A stretch of DNA of 64,000 nt from Nageia nagi. Lineage: Eukaryota; Pinophyta. The position numbers and the translations under genes were made by a program. Under the pieces are notes generated by a model, which was not told the DNA's origin, ran no database searches, and saw nothing but the letters and a program-made list of their open reading frames with translations. Positions 45,240 through 55,399 of the stretch are shown here, piece after piece. The first letter of the stretch is position 1. Every line of letters starts with the position of its first letter. The stretch is taken from contig JBITNC010000002.1 of assembly GCA_050084985.1 (NCBI GenBank), forward strand, positions 4,960,001 to 5,024,000. Direction: 5' to 3'.

Positions 45240-46365
45240 TCATTTTCTAAAATTGATAACTAGAATGAGCCCTCATCATTAAAAGAATATTTAAAGCATG
45301 AGTGCTTGATGGAAGCCATAAAGTGGAGTGTGAGATATTTATGAAAAATGAAACTTAGGACTTGATACCTTATCCTAATGAGAAGAATGTGATTGGTAAT
45401 AAGTGGATCTATAAGATCAAGTTCAATTTAGTTGGGGATATTGAGAAATACAAGTCAAGGTTAGTGGAAAAAGGTTTTGCTCGAAAATACAAATTGAATT
45501 ATGAGAAAACCTTTACTCTTATGGTAAATATTCCTACTATTAGAATAATCCTTGCTCTTTCAGAAGCTCAAGGATGGAAAGTTTTTCAACTTGACATTAA
45601 GAGTGCATTTTTCAATGGTGACTTAGATGTAGAAATATACACAAATCAACTAGAAGGGTTTATTATTGAAAGAAAAGAGTCATTTGTATGTAAGCTAAAG
45701 AAGTCATTATATGGAATTAAGCAAGCACTTAGATCTTGGTACAAGAAGATTTTAGGATACTTTGCAGACATTAGATTCTCCAAGTGCTTCTGTGATATTA
45801 ATCTATATGTGCTCAATCTGGGAAAAGACGTGATAAGGGATCTTGCTCTCAAGTATTCCAAGTTGCCATCATTTGTTCACTCAGGGTTATCAAATTCTAA
45901 CTATGGCAGAGATAGAGAAGATAGGAAATCAACCTTTGCATATGTGTTTAGAATTGGTTCAGGTGTTATCTCTTGGGATTCTAAGAAACAACCTACTATT
46001 TCTCTTTCCACCATAGAATTTGAATACCAAGCCATGTTTGTCACATCCCAGGAAGCTATTTGGCTTAGGCATCTTCTAAAAGAAATTGGGTATGAGAAAA
46101 CTAGATCATATTTGATTTCTTAAGATAATCAATTGGCTATTTATTTGGCTAAGAATCTTATGTTCCATCAGAGAACAAAACATGTGAAAATATAAACCCA
46201 TTTCATTAAGGAGAAGGTTTTTGATGGTATTATACTCTTCAAGTATTATCTATCAACCATAAACTCCGTTGCTTTGTTCACCAAGTCCTTTCCTAAAACT
46301 TAGTTCAGTAAGCTTAGGTATGCTATTAGGTTGGTGAAGTTGTCCTCAAAGGGGAGTGAAGTTTG
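45240..46365 (+). pseudogene. RT-RNase H of B2 with the catalytic box deleted
   Basis: A 254-codon open stretch (45362-46123) carries KWIYKIKFNLVGDIEKYK, GWKVFQLDIKSAFFNG and SWYKKILGYFADIRFSKCF. At DINLYVLNLGKDVI, where YVDD should follow within a few residues, it jumps in frame to RDLALKYSKLPSFVHSG. The whole palm active site and roughly 130-150 residues are therefore missing (junction near 45830). RNase H then continues (DRKSTFAYVFRIGSGVISW and STIEFEYQAMFV) and ends at GSEV near 46365. In B1 the corresponding region is present. Confidence 0.9.
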
Positions 46366-46899
46366 AATTCATGTTTATGATGATAGCTTCACCCAAAAGA
46401 GGATATTTTTGCTATATAGTGTTGATTTTATTGTACACCTTGTGGTAAGTTCGCTCTATATGAGAAAATTATACAAATTTTTTGAGCATTTGATTGGCCA
46501 TCTTTTGCACTATTCAATTATCCATATGTGAGGAACTTGTATGTGTCATTTCACACTATTCAATTATCCATGTGTGAGGAACTCATATGTGTATTTTATA
46601 CTCTATTTTGTAATGATAATCAACACATGTTTTATATACAATAGGTGACTATGAGTATTATCTTGGCATCTTCATGATGACTTATAGTGTACCATTGATC
46701 AGTTTTTGATAGCATTATTTGATTCATTTATCCTTGTTGATATGAATGTGTACATGTTGCATCAAACTGATCTTGTTATTGGAGCTACTTGTAGCTTGTA
46801 GGTTTTAATTTGAGATTGCAAGTTACTTACATTAGGTATACGGGCTCATGGAGAATCATCATGTCAACTTCCAATTGGATGACTGCTTTATGTACATTA
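46366..46899 (+). other. 3' tail of B2, first part
   Basis: Non-coding tail with repeated motifs (ATCCATATGTGAGGAACT and ATCCATGTGTGAGGAACT, about 46520-46575), homologous to the B3 tail. It is interrupted at 46900 by B3 and resumes at 51339-51533 with GAAACCATTTATGG, ending in a purine tract AAGGGAGAG before the 3' LTR. Confidence 0.75.
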
Positions 46900-47396
46900 T
46901 GTTGGAATGTATAATGCATTATTGTAAAGGTTATGTACTAATATTCTATGTAAGTTCACTAATACTTAAGGGTATCATTTGATACCTTAAGTATTTAAAT
47001 GAATATGATATTGTAACTTGTCCTACACTCCATGTCATGAGCATGCCCCTTGGGTAAAAGGGAGTGCATGTCATGCCTTTGTACATTGGGTAAAAGGATG
47101 ATCCAAAGAGAGATTTTGGCTTATAAATAGAAGGCTCCCTTTTTGTTATCACACACCAATTTGTGAAGTAAAGTTATGCTATAGGATAGTGTTTAAGAGA
47201 AAAGTTTAGGAGGATTGTAAGAGTTCATATTGGTGAATGAAGTGAGATCTAGTTAGTGGATGTACTCCTACTTGGAGGAACCACTTACATCTTGTGTTAT
47301 GTTGTGAGATTGCTTTATGAGTTATTTATATGTGTTTTTGAGCTTTCAAGAGATATTGGTTGTTTAAGAATTATATTGTTAGTGTTAGTTCCTTTA
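46900..47396 (+). repeat. 5' LTR of B3
   Basis: A 497-bp LTR, TGTTGGAATG...TTCCTTTA. It shares diagnostic sequence (GGGTATCATTTGATACC) with the LTR at 50843 and differs there from both B2 LTRs. A TATAAATA box is at 47122-47129. Confidence 0.93.
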
Positions 47397-47400
47397 AATT

Positions 47401-47412
47401 GGTATCAGAGCT
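47401..47412 (+). promoter_or_regulatory. Primer-binding site of B3 (perfect tRNA-iMet match)
   Basis: TGGTATCAGAGC, the exact canonical site, 4 nt after the LTR. Confidence 0.92.
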
Positions 47413-50027
47413 TGGGGTGGAAGCTCTTCTTCAACATCATGGTGATCTTTATTCCTCATACTTGAGGCAAAACTCAAGAGAAGGTCTAAATTCCTTCTTT
47501 CTTGGTTATTTGTTGGATTATTTAATTGTGAGACTAACATATTATGTGCTATGTGTTAGTTCATTTTTTTTGCAAATTTGGTGAAAATAGTAATATGATG
47601 CATTTTTTTTGGGATATATATATACTAACTTCTTATGTTAATTACAATTTTTTAAAATTGCTTATCATTTTTTTTGAGAAGTTAGTATACAATAAGTGCA
47701 ATTTTTTTATATAAATCATTTATTATCAAATAAAAGAGGGAATTATCATTTTAAAAAATGATGAGAAATTTGCATTGTTTTACATAAAGTTTTTTTTTTC
47801 TCTTAAAAAAGAAATAAAGAAACTATTTGTTCAAAAAAAATACTTATCTATTATTTTAAAATTATTTTTACAAATGTTCAAAAATATATATTTGTTAAAA
47901 AAAATAGGTGACAGTGTTGATCTATGTATAATTTTTTTTTCAAATTTTATTATTAATAAAGGGGAAGTAGCAATGTTGACTAGCCAAACCCCTCAAATCC
48001 CTCTCAGTAATGTTGATCTGTGTTGCCAATATTTAGGGGGCAATCTCTCATACCCGGTGTTTTCCCTATAGGTAATGAGTTATTCTCATTTGTCAACTCC
48101 TCTCTATGCTACGTTGCTCCACCTCCATCCATTATGTAGGGGTTTGAGATAAATCAAGGGCTTTGTAGGGATTTGATTCTCCATGCAACCTCCCACCTTA
48201 TCTTTTTATTTTCCTATGGATTTGATTCTCCATGTAGCCTCCTCCCTTACTTTTCTCTATGGATTTTATTCTCCATGCACATCCATTCACAGCCCTTACA
48301 CCATTAAAATCAAGCTCTCATACCTGTTAAAAAGACCTTGCACCTACCCTATGACCAGCCTCCCTCTATTTCACTTTCAACTTTTTTCGATCAGCCTCCC
48401 ACTTTTCACCTTCACCTTACTATGATCGGCCTTTGTCTCTCTCTTTTTTTTTATTATTATTTTAGGAATTCTATCTCCTCCCATTTCTTTTAAACTCAGC
48501 ATAAAGTAAAAGTGGGAGTTCATAATTATTATTGCTGCCCTCTTTACTTATAAATCCTTTTGGTCATATCATCATTTTTTCTTTAATGAATCTAAGTTGG
48601 AGTGTTTAGAACTTCTGATTTGGAGTGCTTAAAGAAAATTTGCATTAATAGCTTAGTCCAAAAATTAAATGCATTGCAATCATTTCCTCTCAAGTGCTAA
48701 GGAAATATGACTTAACCTATTACTTTCAAAGAATGCAATTTTTAAAATGCATTTTTTTAAATTCCATCATTGTTTAAAATTGTGGAAATTTTTTAGCATT
48801 TACTAAGTACTCAATTAAATTGCATTTCTTTAAAAGTTTGATGATTAGTGATATTATGAACATTTTACTTAAGATACGTATTTATTTTGAAAAATATGTC
48901 TAAGCATGTAATTACTTAGTTAAAAAGTATCATTTTTTGGCAATTTTTTGTTTAAAGTCAAACTAGCATGCTTATTCAAGTATTTATTGAAGGGATCCAT
49001 TTTAAGTAAAAGAAAGGGGGAAAAATTTATAATTTTTTTACATAATTTTTTTTAGATCCTATATATAAGAAATACATATCTATCACTTAGATTCAAAGTG
49101 TTTACTTTGATAAAATTCTTTATGCATGTGATGTATGTTCATTACTTAGAATATTTAGTGAACTATGGAAATGATGCATGATTATTCCTTATGCAAATGA
49201 ATGGACTTGTGCAAAATAAGAGATTATGTAAAGATGTCCTTTAGGGGTTTGTAAACAAAACCCATTGGACTCTTAGGTCTCAAATTTTTCTATGGATGAT
49301 ATTTCATTTTACACACTTTACTTCATGTTTTGCATCTTTTACTTTATTTTACTTATGCAAAATCGCAAGCATTGAAATAAGTAACCCTTTAAAATGAACA
49401 CATTTGCATGTACATTTTGCAACATGACTTATTTAAAGAGACATGAGGTGAGGATAGGCAGACTCGAGCCTTTAAGTCTGACGATCCAAATGGTGAAAAT
49501 TCTATACTTCTCAATTGCCCCTAAGTCCTCTGTTGGTTTGGACATAACTCCAATAGGTGGACAGACATGTGTGTAGTGATTCCATATGTTTGCACATCTA
49601 ATCAGGGATCATCTTGATAAACTAGGAGGACAAATTGAAACCTAATTAATATTAATAATTTGGTTGATCTAATATGTCATAACCTTGAAAAATAGTAGGT
49701 ACTTCTCTTTATGGAAGTATAATACTAACCAAGGTGAACTAGTTGAGGATTGGTAGTACTTGGGCTCCTCTTATGTAGGCATCCAGGTGAAGGCCTAATT
49801 TTTAGATAAGAAAGTAAGCCTCAACAATGTCACTCTACATTTACGATTCTTGAGATGAGAAATGTATTTGGGTACATGGGTTATTATTTGAGTTGTAAAA
49901 TATTTGGACTTGTGAATCAAATCAAGCATGTCTTTAGTGTTAAATTTAACATGTATTATTTATTTAGTTAAAACTTAACATATAATGTTGTTTATTGAAC
50001 CACATGCTTATTACTTTTTCACATCCT
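47413..50027 (+). other. Leader of B3 with variable pyrimidine-rich module
   Basis: Homologous to the B2 leader at its later part (49240-49800 against 42120-42690). The segment at about 48030-48480 is C/T-rich (for example repeated GATTTGATTCTCCATG) and unlike its B1 or B2 counterpart. It ends at CATGCTTATTACTTTTTCACATCC, where the family gag would begin. Confidence 0.65.
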
Positions 50028-50029
50028 TG

Positions 50030-50134
50030 AACTCCACTGATTTGTTCACCAAGCCCCTCCCAGAAGCTCATTTCTGTAAGCTTAGGGATGCTATCGGGTT
50101 GGTCAAGTTACCCTTAAGGGGGAGTGAAGTTTGA
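50030..50134 (+). pseudogene. Residual RNase H C-terminus in B3
   Basis: 34 codons and a stop: NSTDLFTKPLPEAHFCKLRD, then AIGLVKLPLRGSEV. The frame has no internal stop and is closer to the expected copia C-terminus than the B1 and B2 versions, suggesting a well-preserved parent. It joins directly to the leader at about 50027-50030, marking the deletion junction. Confidence 0.88.
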
Positions 50135-50833
50135 ATTCTTGTGTTGAATTCATGTTTATGATGACAACTTCACCCCTAGGAGGATTTTGTGCTGTATAGT
50201 GTTGATTTTGTTGTACACCTTCATGGTAAGTTTGCTCTATGTGAGGAACTTGTATAAATTTTTAAAGCAAAAAGATTGGCCAATCTAGCACTATTCATTT
50301 ATCCATGTGTGAGGAACTCTTATGTGTCTTTTGGCACTATTTTGTTATCCATATGTGAGGAACTCATATGTGCATGCTCTATTTTGTAATGATAATGAAC
50401 ACATGTTTTATATATAACAGGTGACTATGAGTTTTAGCTTGGCATCTTTGTGATGACTTATAGTGCACCATTGATCAGTTCATGATGGAATTTGTGTGAT
50501 TCATCTATCCTTATTGATATGAATATGTTGCATCTAACCGATCTTGTAATTTGAGTTGCTTATGACCTGCAAGTTCTTTTAATATTACGGGTTACTTACT
50601 TTGAGTATGCAAGCTCTTGGAGACTCTTCATGACTTCCAGTTGGATGACTACTTCATGTACATTGAAACTAATTGTGGTTAATGATTATATTTGGCAAAG
50701 TAGTGAGTCTTAAAATAGATCTTTCTTACTTCATAAATATGTAAAAATTTGTCATCTCCATTGTATCTGTTTGGATAACTCTCTCACTTTCTCTCTTCTT
50801 TCTCTCTTATTCGCTCTATTACAATATTACATT

Positions 50834-50842
50834 AAGGGGGAG
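50834..50842 (+). promoter_or_regulatory. Polypurine tract of B3
   Basis: AAGGGGGAG directly before the 3' LTR; B2 has AAGGGAGAG at 51525-51533 in the same position. Confidence 0.8.
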
Positions 50843-51338
50843 TGTTGGAATGTATAATGCATTATTGTAAAGTTTATGTAACAATCTTCAATGTAAGTTC
50901 ACTAATACTTAAGGGTATCATTTGATACCTTAACTATTTAAGTGAATATGATAATGCAACTTGTCCTACACTCCATGTCATGAGCATGCCCCTTAGGTAA
51001 AAGGGAGTGCATGTCATGCCTTTGTACATTGGGAAAAAGGGTCATCCAAAGAGGATTTTGGCCTATAAATAGAAGGATCCCTCTTTGTTATCACACACCA
51101 ATTTGTGGAGTAAAGTTATGCTATAGGATAGTGTTTAAGAAAAAAGTTTAGGAGGATTGTAAGAGTTCATATTGGTGAATGAAGTGAGATCTAGTTAGTG
51201 GATGTACTTCTAGTTGGAGGAAACACTTACATCTTGTGTTATGTTGCAAGATTGCTTTATGAGTTGTTTAGATGTGTTTGTGAGCTTTCAAGAGATCTTG
51301 GTTATTTAGTAATTATATTGTTAGTGTTATTTCCTTCA
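50843..51338 (+). repeat. 3' LTR of B3
   Basis: 496 bp, paired with 46900-47396. A TATAAATA box is at 51064-51071. It ends TTCCTTCA, followed by the target duplication CATTG and the resumed B2 tail. Confidence 0.93.
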
Positions 51339-51533
51339 CATTGAAACCATTTATGGTTAATGATTATATTCAAAAATATTTGTTAAAATGGTAAAGTAAT
51401 GATTCACAAACTAAGATCTTGCTTACTTCACAAAGATGTAAAAAAAGTTCTCATCTCTAATTATATCTAAATGGAGGAGAACTCTCTTTCTTCTCTCTTC
51501 TTGATTTTATCCCAATATTGCATTAAGGGAGAG

Positions 51534-52035
51534 TGTTGGAATGTATAATGCATTATTGTCAGGTTTTTGTAATGTTCCTCTTTGTAAATTCATTAATACT
51601 TAAAGGTATCCCTAGATACCTTAAGTATTTAAGTGAATATGATAATATAACTTGTCCTACACTCAATCTCATGAGCATGCTACTTGAGTAAAAGGAAGTA
51701 GCATGTCATGCCTTTGTACAATGGTTAAAAGGGTGATCCAAAGGGGGTTTTGGCCTGTAAATAGAAGGTCCCCTCTTTATGATCACTCACCAAATTGTGA
51801 AACAAAGTTATGCTATAGGATAGTGATTAAGAGATGAAGATAGAAATATTGTAAGAGATTTGTCTTTGTGTATTAAGAAATATCTTAAATAGTGGATGTA
51901 CTCTTAGTTGGAGGAACCACTTTATATCTTGTGTCAATTTGTGAGATTGATTTATGCTTTAGTATATTATTGATTGAGTGAGATTTCATATAATCTTGGG
52001 CATTTAGGAATTAAGTGTAAGTGTTAGTTCCTTCA
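51534..52035 (+). repeat. 3' LTR of B2
   Basis: 502 bp, paired with 39696-40197; both carry GTAATGTTCCTCTT and AGGTATCCCTAGATACC, absent from the B3 LTRs. It is followed by CAAAG and the copia A RNase H. Confidence 0.93.
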
Positions 52036-52406
52036 CAAAGAAACACATTCATATCCACCACAGAGTCAAAATATCACGCTATAAGAAATGCTATTTGTGA
52101 AGTTGTATGGTTATATCATATTTTGATAGATATTAGAATTCCACATAAGCAACCTACTATTCTACATTACGATAATCAAGGTGTACTACAAATAATTCAA
52201 AATTCTATTTTTTACGAACACACCAAACACATTGAGATACAAGTGCACTTAATTTGGAATCATGTTTCACTACACAACATTTAGCTCCACTACATTTCTA
52301 TGAAGAAGCAAATTGCATACGTCTTCACCAAATATCTTGATAGTGAAATGTTTGAATACTTTCTAAGCTTCATCTCATGTTCTCTAAAGACCTAATGTAT
52401 TATGGG
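52036..52406 (+). pseudogene. Copia A RNase H, C-terminal piece
   Basis: Continues the RNase H frame from 39695 with NTFISTTESKYHAIRNAICE, then VVWLYHILIDIRIP, LHYDNQGVLQIIQNS and a final YEHTKHIEIQVHLIW. These are the usual copia RNase H motifs, including the DNQ box. It ends near 52395 with an ATGGGGG purine tract (52402-52408) that abuts the 3' LTR. Confidence 0.9.
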
Positions 52407-52627
52407 GGTTATTAGAAATAAATAATACATTATTATCAATAATAGATACTTTATATATCTATAATAATATAAAAGCTACTATTTAATATTAGCCTACTCA
52501 ATAGTTAAAGATATTAAATGTTTAGGGTTTCTCATAAATAGTTATTCTACGAGAATGTAACTCTTGAGTACTCTTGTATTTAAACCCTTTACTCAATAAT
52601 GCAAATATCTCTCTTGGCCATTTTATA
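52407..52627 (+). repeat. 3' LTR of copia A
   Basis: About 220 bp matching 26077-26297, with roughly one difference in ten positions by eye. It is followed by ATATT, also found before the 5' LTR (26072-26076). Confidence 0.85.
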
Positions 52628-52740
52628 ATATTTGTTACTACTTCAATCACTTCCTTACACTAAACTTCCATTAGTAAATTAGTCAAGAGCACCCAAATTA
52701 GTGCTATATCTTTTTTTTCTATATTACGGCAAAAGAGATA
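52628..52740 (-). pseudogene. LINE ORF1 remnant, middle piece
   Basis: On the minus strand DIALIWVLLTNLLMEV then CKEVIEVVTNI matches the WVRLPNLPMEFW-type core of the DUF4283 domain in plant LINE ORF1. The frame continues at 26076 with IGTLIVIDHTT once copia A is removed. A stop replaces the expected Trp. On its upstream side the chromovirus LTR abuts it. Confidence 0.75.
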
Positions 52741-52920
52741 TAGCTACAATCATTTGTAAGTTATGCCATTATGGAATCCTCAAATATATATTTATTAATT
52801 CATTTCCTTGATTCAATATATATATTGCATATGTATTAAAAATTTAGTGAAATACCTATAATAACAATAATAATTGAATTTACAAGCACACACACATAAG
52901 AATGACATAAGTATTAATAC
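52741..52920 (-). repeat. 3' LTR remnant of the chromovirus
   Basis: Shares AATCATTTGTAAG, AATCCTCAAATATA, TTTATTAA and AATTTAATGAAATA-like blocks in the same order with 58443-58610. The similarity fades beyond about 180 bp. Confidence 0.7.
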
Positions 52921-53841
52921 TATTTCCCCTCAATGTGAGAGCACATCTAGTTTCAATGGAGTTTGAAATTATATTAGACCCAAATGAAGCATTAAAATGA
53001 TAATAAGCAATAATATCACCTCCAACATCATTTAACTTATTCCATGGTTTGTAACACTTCTTAGAACTTTTCATCCTACAAAATTAGGATTTGTATAGGT
53101 CTACACTACTTCTCCAAGCCACTTAAAGCTCAAGAATCATGAAAAATGCATTTATAAAATTAAATAACTTTCTTAACCCCTTAAATTAAGTATCCTCAAG
53201 GTAATATAGGCATAAATGATGCTCCTTGGATGGTTATACAATTGTACAACTCCTTAAGAACCTTCAAAATGAATCAAATTGCTTCAACTTCCCCGAAACA
53301 TGATATGGAATACCAACATTAACACAAGGATGTATGAAAAATATTAAGTATAAAACTATTAAGATGACCTCATCCAATACCTCCAAACTCAATCTTGAAA
53401 ATTGAAGAACAAATACCTAGGAACCCTAACGAGGAAGCCACCCTCAATGTTAGTGCTACCAAGTAAGTGTATTTTATGTATAAAGACTTGGGTCATGATT
53501 TGGTAAATGATAAATCATATCATCACACTCAGGTCAATTAGGAAAGAGACAATGCAAAGTTTGAACACATATAACCACCTTTAAAACACATCTAAGATGA
53601 AGAAGACATCATATAATACTATCTCTTACAATCTTGACACCCCATTTCGAACAAGACAAAGTGTTAACACCTCCTTTATCGTTAATGCTCAACTTGGTGT
53701 TCACACTATCCTTTTATAAGTAATGTACATCAAAATTCAATGAATCACACTAATCACCCAAGAATGAAAATCCTCTAGATTATATCCACTCATAAATAAT
53801 CAATCTTTAGATTACACCTCCTCAACGAGGAAGGCATTTGA

Positions 53842-54350
53842 TCCCATAAATGCTTAGTTGGGAATAAGATGAGAAAATAATTCCTCTACCTTAGATTTAT
53901 CATACCACTTGGCTCTTTTAGAAAACTATCCTTTCAATATGATCAACCATATCTCTTGCTAAACTCTTCTTATTGTATGAATTTTATTTTGTAAAATAAA
54001 ATCCTCCTTCAATTTATCCATTAAACTTGCAACTAAATCCTCAAAAGATGACAAAACTTGACATGTTGGTACTTCATCTTTAATTATTATGGAAGGCTCA
54101 AATAATTTCAAGTTCTCCACATTAATCACTAAATAAATATTCATATACAAATGCAAATTTAATATTAAGGGATTCTTACTTACTTACTTAATGATTTCAA
54201 ATGGTCCATACCTAATAGATTTCAACTTCTTAATTGGTCCTTCTAATATTTCTTTGTATATATGTAACCACACTTGATATCCTACTTGGAATTTATGATC
54301 AATTATATGCTTGTAATATCTCAACTTATACTTTGTTTCACCCATTTTAA
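53842..54350 (-). pseudogene. Integrase C-terminus with chromodomain-like segment
   Basis: The minus strand reads a GPY-type region near 54180-54290, then YMNIYLVINVENLKLFEPSI (equivalent to the SVVNVENLKLYEP ending of integrase). It then reads KIHTIRR, QEIWLI, LKG, FSKRAKWYDKSKVEELF and SHLIPN (53842-54000). This has the length and spacing of a chromodomain (the WLVKWKG and W...LE motifs). Chromodomains direct chromovirus integration into heterochromatin. Stops replace several residues. Confidence 0.75.
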
Positions 54351-54354
54351 GTTG

Positions 54355-55383
54355 CTATTGAATTTTGAGGTGAACATGTTGAATCATTTCAATAAATTCT
54401 ACAATGTGTTCTTCTTCCTTAACCAAAGTTCCATTAGACTTTTTATGTTTTCCAAAAACACAATCAAATGATGGTGGTGAAAGGTATCCAAAACATATTT
54501 CAAATGGCGACTTATTAGTGGAATTATGAATTTCCATGCTATAGGAATGTTGGATATACATAACATGCTCATCCCAAGTCTTTGAATGCTTGTTATAGTA
54601 CCCCCTCAATAACTAAACTATTATCCTATTCATAACCTCAAATTGATAATCAATTTGAAGATGAAAATAAATATTTATTTTTAGCTTAGTATCCATCTTC
54701 TCCCACAAACAAGTTCAAAATTTACCCAAAAATATAGATTCCCTATAAACAACAATAGAAGTAGGCAAACCAAAATAAACCAAAACATGAGAAAAGAAAA
54801 GGTTTGCTACATATTGTCTAGTAATATAATTATTACATGTAATTAAGACATACATATTATTAAATCTATTCACCACTACAAACAAGTAATCATGACCCCT
54901 TTTTGTCATTAGTAATCCCCCTACAAAATCCATGGAGATGCTCTACCAAGGTATATAAGGTACATGAAGTGGCTGATATAAAACTAATTTTCTATTGCTA
55001 GGCTTACTATTGCAACACATCACATAACCCCTTATGTACTTTACAACTTGCTCTTACATCTTAGGCCAATACCCATACCTTTGAAAGTTTTTCAATATCT
55101 TTCTAATTCCAAAATGACCAATAATGTAGGATTTATGAACTTATCTAATAATATGAATTCTCTCCACTTCAGGATTACATAAAGAATGAAACTTGTAAAG
55201 GATTCCATCCTTGATATGAAAATCAACCATATCCTCACTTGCCAATCTATAAGACTTATCCAACCTCAAATAAACATCCTTAAATTTTATATCATGCAAA
55301 TAGGCTTCTTTATATACCTCATGAATAAAAGTACTAAAATTTATTACCATGATTAAAAATGAAATAATTTGTGATCCCATCAT
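54355..55383 (-). pseudogene. Integrase core and zinc-finger region of the chromovirus
   Basis: MDFVGGLLMTKRGHDYLFVV (54933 downward) holds the first catalytic Asp. The second catalytic region reads IVVYRESIFLGKF where a D-R/S pattern is expected, so that Asp is lost. HNSTNKSPFEICFGYL and WDEHVMYIQHSYSM follow. Upstream at 55141-55383, DFHIKDGILYKFHSLCNP is the segment that precedes the HHCC finger. Confidence 0.85.
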
Positions 55384-55399
55384 TGGTGCTCCATGTATG

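Larger units (their letters stand above)
46900..51338 (+). mobile_element. B3: non-autonomous family B derivative lacking gag-pol, inserted in the B2 tail
   Basis: A 4.4-kb element with LTRs at 46900-47396 and 50843-51338, a perfect primer-binding site, a leader ending just short of the gag start, then only the last 34 codons of RNase H, the tail and a polypurine tract. Flanks are CATTA and CATTG, a target duplication with one transition. The surrounding B2 tail is continuous across it. It keeps all cis signals for replication but no enzymes, so it would need proteins from another family B copy. Confidence 0.93.
39696..52035 (+). mobile_element. Copia family B, copy B2, inserted in copia A RNase H
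   Basis: A plus-strand copia element with 502-bp LTRs at 39696-40197 and 51534-52035, which resemble each other more than either resembles the LTRs of B3. The flanks are TAAAG and CAAAG. Joining them restores the copia A frame as ISWSNKK then QRNTFISTTESKYH, and the original sequence was probably CAAAG. The element is about 7.9 kb without B3 (46900-51338). A deletion in RT removed the catalytic box. Confidence 0.92.
26077..52627 (+). mobile_element. Copia A: Ty1/copia element expanded to 26.5 kb by nested insertions
   Basis: Outer copia element with LTRs of about 220 bp (26077-26297 and 52407-52627). Its coding sequence survives in three pieces: 28020-28282 (gag start), 36097-39695 (gag end through RT) and 52036-52406 (RNase H end). 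Two family B elements, at 28283-36096 and 39696-52035, separate the pieces. Both flanks share ATATT, and removing the element restores a LINE ORF1 frame. LTR divergence looks higher than for the inserted elements, as expected for an older host. Exact LTR ends are uncertain by 2-3 nt because the termini have mutated (TG to GG at 52407). Confidence 0.85.

Noticed and set aside
28283-46365. B1 and B2 as arms of one large inverted repeat
   Set aside because: Each has its own LTRs and target duplication, with copia A sequence between them. They are independent insertions in opposite orientation.
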